NCBI GenBank assembly: GCA_033065855.1
Contig: JAVXUO010000180.1
Coordinates: 186,001 to 250,000 of the forward strand
Length of the DNA: 64,000 nt
Direction: 5' to 3'
Source of the DNA: Escallonia rubra
Taxonomy: Eukaryota > Streptophyta > Magnoliopsida > Escalloniales > Escalloniaceae
Shown here: in pieces, positions 56,650-64,000 of the stretch
How the letters are laid out: the number at the start of each line of letters is the position of its first letter
Position numbering within the stretch: position 1 is the first letter of the stretch
Position numbers and translations under genes: made by a program
The notes under the pieces: generated by a model
What the model was told of the DNA's origin: nothing
Database searches by the model: none
Seen by the model: only the letters and a program-made list of their open reading frames with translations

Positions 56650-59512
56650 TCTGATAGTTCAGATGCATGTAACCTTAGGGAGCGGATGTGACAGAGAACG
56701 GTGCTAAGAGAGCTAGCGGTTATATGATTATATCCGACGGTATCAGATAATCGAGATCATTATTCTCGGACTACATCAACTGAGTTTAGAGATGAATGGT
56801 AACTAGAGGATACAGTCACCGGTCAAGCTATCCAAACATGGCAAAAAGTGACTGGGTGACGACGTGGAAAGAAAACTGAGCACATGGAACATTTTTCGTA
56901 AGGAAACTTTTCAACCGGCTGAGCTAGTTACTTCAGATGCATGTAAGTAACCTTTTATTCAATACATCGAATATCATCTAAGTCTTGAGCAAACAGTTTG
57001 AAGTAATCATTTTTCTCTCTTCAAACTCTCCATTTACTGATGATTATTCTCGTTTTGTTTGTAGTAAGACCCTTCTGTCATAGTTTGGTATCCATGGACT
57101 AAATACCCCCTTAACTTTAGTGTTTGCTCGGGCAATTGAGCCTCGTGTTTAATTTTTCAATTGAACCCTACTACTCACCGTCATCGCAAATGCAAACGAT
57201 TTGACTCTTGTAACTATCAAAACATAAGAGTTTCAAAATACTCTTAACTTTGACCTACTGTCTTCAACGGCGTCCAAATACCGCTAATGACTAACGTGGA
57301 AGAAGACAAAATATTTTGTTTTTGGGTTTTGGGGTCTTATACTATCATCATTCATCAGTTCATTGTATATCATTACATATATATGGTGTGTGTTGTTATA
57401 TCACACGTCAAATGTGGAATTCTATGAGATTGCCCTTATAATGCTCATATTTATGAATTCATAAGTTCGTGCTTGACTAGCTCGTTTGAGATAAACATGG
57501 TCATATGGTGAAGTCGTGAACCAGGAGGTTATAAATGGTATCAAAACCAAAGCAAGCTCGGGTATATTCTACATTGGCTAGAGAAAGATCTGGATTACCT
57601 GTGATTGGCTACTCACGAACTCAGAAGTAGTTACTTGACCACCCCTTCTAATAAAAACCTCTTGGTTGTTCTCATGCCCGTGTTTTCAATAGAATCTTGT
57701 TTACCATTTTGTATTAAGTTTTCAAAAGCACAAAAAAATAAAATTGTGGAAGTGCTATTCATCAACTCATTATGGATTTATTATCAAACTTTCGGAGAAT
57801 TATCTTCTACTATCTTGGAAGCGAAGACGTATTGATAAAAGATATCCCAACCCGGCTCAAAAAACGCATTGAATCTGCTAAATCGCGAACGTGGATCGAT
57901 ACCACATGATCAATGCCTTTTAAAGGTTTTAAGTTCGGACAAAAACTCGTGTGAGCAAGAATTGAACCTCCTATTACGAGGCAAACCATGCATAAGATTG
58001 GCAATAACCCAGTTGCTCTATCCCTATATGCCCTTACATTGTAGCATTTTTAATTTAATGTGTCCCGCCCAATTCTATTTATAATTTAACATGTCCCGTG
58101 TAACCCGATTCGAGACGAGTCAAACCTATTTAGTTTTTAAATCTCTTTAACTTAGACTAATCACATTTGTTAAAGCAAAAACCATGTTCTCATTCCATTG
58201 GTAGTGACGCGCGATGGCCGAAGGCGGCTGGTAGAGTTGGACCGCGACGATGGTTGTTGAAGCTGTACGATAACGATTGTCAGAGTAATCAGTCGCGATG
58301 GAGGCTGCCGAAATTGTTCGCACGTGGGATGGCGATGAGAGCAGCTATCCGAGTTGGCTAGCCACCGTCGACAAGGATGGTGATGGCTGCAGACTGTAGG
58401 CTCGTGTGTTGGAGGAGAGAGAGGGGGGGAAAAAAAGTCTATCCCATGTTAAGTTGTTTAAAAATTTAATTTGATTAAGTTAGGTATGGGAGAAATCCAA
58501 ATAGCCGTTATTGATTAGATCCCATTTGCCCCAATTTAAAGGTAAGTACCATGTGGGGCAGGACGGGATGGGGACAGGCTTCAATTAACCTCCCAAAACG
58601 CCATCCCTAACGATGCATGCTGTATAGCCCGCTGAACCAAATAGCTTTGTGTTACTGCAAAAAGTGCTGACATTGAAAAAAAGTAAATCTAGCTACTCAT
58701 TAGCACATCTAATCAATTATCATCATACAATATCAATTAAATTACACAGAAAGGTGCATATACTTTAAGATATATATTATGTTATTTCATATGAAAACAC
58801 TCCCCCGCACCCACCGTAAAAATTTCAAATTGACGCATTTATGCACCACAACTGCAAATTTGTCACTTATATTAAATTGAGACAACGTGATATGTTTTTG
58901 TGTTTTAGCCAACAAAATTTTAACTTTGTTTCGTTATGTTTGAAAGTGGTAACCAAGAAACTTCACATGTTGTCGTCTTCTCGTGAAGAGGCATCACCTT
59001 CTTTTTTCAAAATGTCGAAAATGGAAGCAAATTATCACTAACTAATTTGTTTTGTCTAGTTTTTCTCAAAACATAATAAGTTAAGTTAGAAATTAAGAAC
59101 TTCAAACCCACCTTTCACCGAGCGATCGGCCAAAACCCCAAGAAAGCAATCACATGAGAAAAAGGAGCTGATCCCCCGTGTTGACAACTCAAGTTAATAA
59201 GTTGTCAGCACGATTTGATCGTCAATCCATCGTGAATGGAATGACCAGATTATTTTTTTCTTTAAATTTGTTCCGTCGTCCGCCTCATCAATGACGGACG
59301 TCCGCAAAGACCTTAAGTTACCGTCCACTTCAATATATAATTGAATTGATGTCCGTCCATTCCATAATGGAAGGGACGGCAAAGTTTACTTGAAAAGGAG
59401 ACAGAATCTGGGCCGTCCACGTTCACAACAACGCGGATAGTCAAATCTCCGCTAACAACTTAGTTAAATTACGAGTGATATCATTTTCTCAGCTCATTGA
59501 AAGAAATACATC
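56650..59512. other. Intergenic DNA with transposon-like debris
   Basis: No gene recognised. At 57090-57310 sequence such as CTAAATACCCCCTTAACTTT resembles Mutator-type terminal regions. 58180-58400 is GC-rich with recurring GCGATGG and no known product. 59353-59379 is a palindrome (CCGTCC..CCAT-ATGG..GGACGG). Confidence 0.35.
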
Positions 59513-60043
59513 TCAGGATAACGAAAATAAAACTAAATCTTTGTGAGATCGGATCATACTTTCTATGGTTTTCACATGATCAGAACTTAGAAGAGAATTG
59601 CGCTCGCGAAGAGACAGCAGCCTCATTGCTGCGCATTGTACGAAGCAGACAAGCCTCGGCTTGTCCTCTACCAGCTCCTTCAAACCTTGCGGTGATGTGT
59701 TTCCATCAGGGGTAGTTGGGAGCTGCGTTCCTGTGACCGCAGAAGCTTTGTTTACCAGCAAAACTGAACTTGACTCGCATCTTTCTTTTCTGTTAGTCAA
59801 CATTCAAGACCAATTTATGGTTGCGGATTCAAGGTCAAATTTCCAGGGTTGAACATTGACAAATACTTTTGCCTCTCTGACTTTGTTAACTGATTTTTCC
59901 TTATTTTGAAACAATAAATCCTTGCACTTATTGTTCTTGTCTCTCGTTACATCAGTTGAATCCCTTTCCTTATACCAATGCAGCTTCAGCGGAATCAGTT
60001 GCAAGTCGTGAAAAGTGTTCCAATAAAAACAACTTGGAAGCAA
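59513..60043 (-). pseudogene. Unidentified long frame interrupted by one stop
   Basis: On the minus strand 60043-59513 reads as a single frame of about 176 codons broken once, by TGA at 59804-59806. Recognisable gene-like stretches are VFVNVQPWKFDLESATINW and, after the stop, LKELVEDKPRLVCFVQCAAM. I do not recognise the family. The codon use and balanced composition look more like an old coding exon than random AT-rich DNA. It could be a gene fragment or part of a transposon. Confidence 0.3.
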
Positions 60044-61071
60044 GCTTTGTGTGGTTGAATATCCAAAATAGTGTATGATTCATGGTTTATATGGAGTAGT
60101 TCATGCCTATTTATATGGGATGATACGTTGCTGGTATTCTTTTGGAATCAGAATACGAGGAAATAAAAATTTTAGATTTTCAATCGGTCATTTTGAAACA
60201 AATTTAGTTTTTTTTACATTTTTCGCCAAGCACTTTTATATCTGATGTAATTTGAATTTAGTTGTGTTTGGTCATCTTAGATTCAATCCCGAACGACCTT
60301 TTAAGTGATGCTATTAGTTTGATTTCTGCTTACATAAAATTAGAAATAGGAAATGAACAACAGTCTTTGTCATTGTGTTATAATAATCAAAATTCTCTTC
60401 AATAATTGATCGAAAATCATATATAATACAATAATAGTCATGGGCGAATGGCCCTTTTACAAGTATATACAGCATGTGCGTGATATCCGCAAATCTGAAG
60501 TTAAGAAAACTGATCGCATTGTTAGTCAATCCTTTGAAGATTGCCCACCAGCTTATATATATTATTGTCTTAATTGGTGATAAGTTGAATAGTATTAGGT
60601 GTCAGGTGCTTTGCATCGCACAATTTTTTATGCTTCTTTTCTTGAAATAATTGTTCTTTTGGTTGGTGAGTCAAAAATTGTGGGTAAATGTGTTTTTTTA
60701 TTTCACCCATAGTATGAGACAAAATGGGAAAAAAAATTGATAAGGAAATTTATAAATAGCATTTTTTTGGGGTGAGAAATAGTGTCTTGAACCCAATACG
60801 TATTCTTGTCATTTAATTGAGAAAAAATACGTGTAAAATGAAAGATTATCTTAATGACCTAATAGAACGACAACAGCTGCTATCGATAATCTGGTCGTCC
60901 ACATTCTCAACATTCTCAACGTGGGCTGCACAAATCTCCCTTGTTTTTTAAATAAACCTTCTCATCCGCCCATCATGGAGCGAACAACCGTCCAATCATG
61001 AGCAGATGGTGATTTACCATCCCTGCAAAACATGCAGTCGTGATAGATGACAAGTAGATCACACTGACAAC
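60044..61071. other. Intergenic DNA
   Basis: AT-rich. Holds a partial relative of the 53671-54057 repeat (about 60195-60300). No gene recognised. Confidence 0.4.
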
Positions 61072-61074
61072 TTA

Positions 61075-61465
61075 GGTAGCGTTTGGTAACACTTTCAGTT
61101 TTGATTTTCTGTTTCCAAAAAAAATATAACCAAAATCAGTTTAAATTTTTTTTTTTTTACAAAAAACAAATGGGTGTTTGATTACCCAGTTTTTATTTTG
61201 AGTTTTTTCTTTGGTGGTGGTTTGCGGTGGCCGACGGTGGTGGTGGCTGCCGGCCGCCGACAGTGGTCCCCGGAGGCTGGTGGTGGGCGGGGAGGGTGGT
61301 GGTGGTCTCAAAATAAAAACCAAAACCGAAAACTTCTTTTTGGAGTTTTAAAAAACAGCCATATTTTTAAAACTGGAAAAAAATAAATAATAAAAACTGT
61401 GTGGCAGACGTGTTTATTTTCTTTAGTTTACAAAACTGAAAAAATAAGTATTACCAAACGGAGCC
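61075..61465. mobile_element. PIF/Harbinger (Tourist-like) non-autonomous element, copy 2
   Basis: Terminal inverted repeats GGTAGCGTTTGGTAA and, in reverse complement, GGCTCCGTTTGGTAA, flanked by TTA on both sides (61072-61074, 61466-61468). The 391-bp body has a GC-rich core (about 61210-61308) that, reversed, matches the core of 22271-22745, including CACCGCAAA.CACCA and the adjoining ATCAAACACCCA.TTGTTTTT. Same family, opposite orientation. Confidence 0.8.
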
Positions 61466-61468
61466 TTA

Positions 61469-62811
61469 ATTTTAGTTATCGACGCAGGTAAGGAATCAAC
61501 TCCCTTTTTATATACCCTTATGTACTATTTCTTCTCCTTATTTATTGTTGTAGATCATTAAGTACTACTACTAAGATGTGCTATTACGTTGATTTCTATA
61601 CGAGAAGACAACCGTATAGAGAGAAAGTAAAGTGTCTCTAAATCAATCTCATTTCTCTTCATCGGTGTGAAGATGATCACAATCTAATGTAAGTAATGAC
61701 GTCCTTGCTTCGCTAACTCACTCAAATACAAAGTAATTAAAAAGATAACTCAAGTAAAGAAGAGCAAGTGGGGGGAGTGGTGCACCAATTAATTAATCAG
61801 ATAAAATACAGAACCATCTCGGATGCTTCGAATAAAAGGCACGTTTGTGGGATCTTTATCAGAGTAATATTTATATGCCTATAATTGAAGGATGTTTCCA
61901 AGTTGCTCCGAATTAACAACTGCAAGTTGGTGCAAACCTGTAGTTGTTTGATTCGTTGCCATTAATTAATCGCGTCTCCGAAGCATAACCAATGTTACAA
62001 GTAATCAAAATATTGTCAAACATGAACTCTTATGTCGATAAGAGGACAACAGTATTAAGTATACTTTACACGTGATTTCTCGTTTATCAATGAGATCTAA
62101 TGGATGTTCAAGTGTGCGTCTAATGGATTTATCATTTCTACTGGAAAAAATAAGTTAGACGTAAGTACATACGCGTGTGTTTATATGTGTATGCGTGTGT
62201 GCGTCTATACATGTATGTGTGTACATAAATGAACACGTCTTATTAGTTTAAGCTTTTAGGTCAAGTTGGATTCATTCTGTATTTGATATTTTTAACAGAT
62301 CAAGATAATTTGTTGTTGTACAACGGAAGTGTTGTACAACATTTAGCTATAAAAGATTATCACTGAAAGTATTTAGTTGCTGCTATAAAAATTTATATGT
62401 CAATTTTTTGTCGTTAAAAAATATTTAACGGTATTTTTTTGGTACATCATCTCTGCTGTATAGTAGAAGATTCTGACTCATTTGTTGCTGCTAAAAATAT
62501 GCTCCGCGTAGTTTCGGAACCCGAGCCTGTACCGATGACCTGCAAGATAGAAATAACATGTTTGCGAGTATTGAGACGAGAGAACAGAAAAGAAATGAAG
62601 AGAAGGGAAGAAAAAAGAAGAGAATAGAAGACAATTATCCTTCCTCTTGTTTGTGAGTTTAAGAGAGAAAATAAAGTATCATTCTTGTATCTTGTTTGTG
62701 AGTTCAACTGAAAAGAAAAGAAAAATCACCCGATTACGTATATACCCTTATATTACATTGTGATAATTTTAATAAACATTATGAATGTATAATCTTAAGA
62801 AGAAAAAAAAT
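61469..62811. other. Intergenic DNA
   Basis: No gene recognised. 62343-62440 repeats motifs of 51427-51545 (AAAGATTATCACTGAAAGTA and GTCGTTAAA), probably CACTA-type subterminal debris. Confidence 0.4.
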
Positions 62812-63664
62812 GGTTAATTACAAAACTGTCCCATGTGGTTTACACGTTTTTGCACTTTGCCCCTCATGTTTACAACTTTTGCAATAATGTCTCTTGAGGT
62901 TTACAAAATCATTGCAAATAGCTCAAAAAATGAACGGCCATTCAATTTCAGCCGTTAACAGCCCCACGTGCCCAGCACACCTGGTTTTCGCATGGGTAGA
63001 ACGGTCATTTTTTATCTACCCATGCCAAAACCTTTCCAGCAACCTCCAGTACTGCAATTTTCAATAAAGAATCATTCTTTCCAAGAATCTCAACAAAACC
63101 CATTTTTCAAGTTACCCAAAAACTCCAAACCATTGTCCTAAATTTCAAATAACAGAGGTGTGCCCTCGTCTAACAGATCATTAGGGCCAAATCGATCAAG
63201 AAGCTTCAATGATAGGGGCTTAAAGATGGGGTTTTTTTTGTGAAGAGGTAATCAAGATTTGGATCTCCTAGGCATTGCAGAGCCCCTAGAGGAACTGGAG
63301 GCAGTGGCCGCAGGGGGCGTCGGAGACGGCAAGGTGGGTGAAGCGGCGGCCGCCATGCATAGCGGCGTTGGTGACTAAGAACTGCTCGGCGTGGACAGAA
63401 TGGTGGAGGGGTATTCCGAGGAATTCGAGGTTGGTGCCGATGAAAACCTGGCCGTCGGAAGACAGGCCGACGGCGCCCATGAGGTGAATGGCTGGTCATA
63501 CAGAGGGCTACTAGGTTAGGCTCGGAGCGAGTTTGCTTCTTTAAACATCTAGTTTCCTTCTCCTTTCTGTGTAAACCTCAAGGGACGTTATTGCAAAAGT
63601 TGTAAACACGAGGGGCAAAGTACAAAAAACGTGTAAACCACAGGGAACAATTTTGTAATTAACC
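62812..63664. mobile_element. Mutator-like element carrying host sequence (Pack-MULE), 853 bp
   Basis: About 93-bp terminal inverted repeats at 62812-62904 and 63570-63664, roughly 90% identical, both starting GGTTAATTACAAAA and ending GAGGTTTACA. Long TIRs and the GG start suit Mutator elements. Flanking 9-mers AAAAAAAAT and AAAAAAAAA are compatible with a 9-bp duplication but are low-complexity. No transposase is present. The interior contains a GC-rich piece of a cytidine deaminase gene on the minus strand and an 11-bp perfect hairpin (GCATGGGTAGA, 62990-63000 with 63015-63025). Confidence 0.8.
63245..63482 (-). pseudogene. CDA: Captured cytidine deaminase fragment
   Basis: Cytidine deaminases convert cytidine to uridine in pyrimidine salvage. 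On the minus strand 63480-63286 is a 64-codon open frame (MGAVGLSSDGQVFIGTNLEF onward) that keeps the zinc/catalytic motifs HAEQ (residues 30-33) and PCGHC (56-60). The residue after PCGHC is Leu, where plant enzymes usually have Arg. TAG follows (probably once CAG). After another in-frame TAG, EIQILIT continues the homology to about 63245. About 80 of ~300 codons were taken. The N-terminal substrate-binding part and C-terminal domain are absent, so an active enzyme is unlikely. Plant CDA genes are usually intronless, so genomic capture and retrocopy cannot be separated here. Confidence 0.8.
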
Positions 63665-63673
63665 AAAAAAAAA

Positions 63674-64000
63674 AACATGATTTCATTGGGAAAATAAATT
63701 AGTTTACGATAAATCATGCAAAATATATATCATACTAATGTCATAAGCCATACATAGCTAATTAATGTTATCATGTAAAAAACAAAATAGCCATGTATTG
63801 ACCACAAGCATCCCAACATCCAAATCTAATTAATGTCACGCCAAAAACAAAATAATCAGTTATGAGTCAACTCTAATATCTAAAACAATTATTTGATTGT
63901 AAATAAAGTGATAAGCTCCTATAAGAAATCCTAAAACCAAAGTCACTGAAGATTTAATCTTCATTGTGTCAAGGGTAGTATAGGCATTATAAAAATGCTA
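63674..64000. other. AT-rich intergenic DNA to the window end
   Basis: No gene, repeat structure or RNA gene recognised. Confidence 0.5.

Noticed and set aside
57955-58030. Possible second SINE (minus-strand GGTTCAATTCT as a B box)
   Set aside because: No matching A box spacing, A tail or target duplication could be shown.
63206-63499. A 97-codon Arg/Pro-rich frame overlapping the cytidine deaminase fragment
   Set aside because: It is the out-of-frame reading of the captured GC-rich segment; the deaminase frame has clear homology.

Overview
This is a stretch of nuclear DNA from a flowering plant, almost certainly a eudicot. The evidence is AT-rich intergenic DNA, GT-AG introns, plant-specific protein families (plastid phosphofructokinase, group IX ERF factors), telo-box promoter syntax, and a mix of Stowaway, PIF/Harbinger, hAT and Mutator-type elements, tRNA-derived SINEs, L1-type LINE remnants and LTR fossils. 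The species cannot be fixed from sequence alone.

Layout. (1) 784-4550, minus: the first six coding exons of UTP10/HEATR1, a ribosome-biogenesis factor whose 3' part lies beyond the left edge. (2) 7658-13180, plus: complete six-exon WRAP73/WDR8, a WD-repeat microtubule-anchoring protein of 459 residues, with two short upstream ORFs. (3) 16578-21302, plus: complete ten-exon DUF676 alpha/beta-hydrolase (putative lipase/esterase, 361 residues). (4) 24018-32262, plus: complete 14-exon plastid ATP-dependent phosphofructokinase of PFK5 type (534 residues). (5) 36362-37036 and 47958-48881, both minus and intronless: two AP2/ERF factors of the ERF104/105 and ERF5/6 kind (group IXb-like), separated by about 11 kb of transposon debris. 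(6) 49-64 kb: no host gene I can recognise; it is filled with transposon remnants and ends in a small Mutator-type element carrying a piece of a cytidine deaminase gene.

All exon sets for the three complete multi-exon genes join in frame with consensus splice sites and give lengths normal for their families. From memory, PFK4 (At5g61580) lies beside ERF107 and ERF104 (At5g61590, At5g61600) in Arabidopsis, and a hydrolase of the DUF676 kind lies beside ERF105. The hydrolase-PFK-ERF-ERF order here may therefore be an old conserved block. The genes do not form a pathway.

Most notable points: a Pack-MULE with ~93-bp terminal inverted repeats around a cytidine deaminase core (62812-63664); a perfect 16-bp tandem duplication that rewrites the extreme C-terminus of the ERF5-like protein; two opposite-facing Harbinger-type elements sharing a GC-rich core; a foldback element with long inverted ends and CGTGGTTCTAAA-type internal repeats; an 18-copy minisatellite built of alternating short palindromes inside an LTR-like block; and a UGAUG overlap between an upstream ORF and the WRAP73 start codon.
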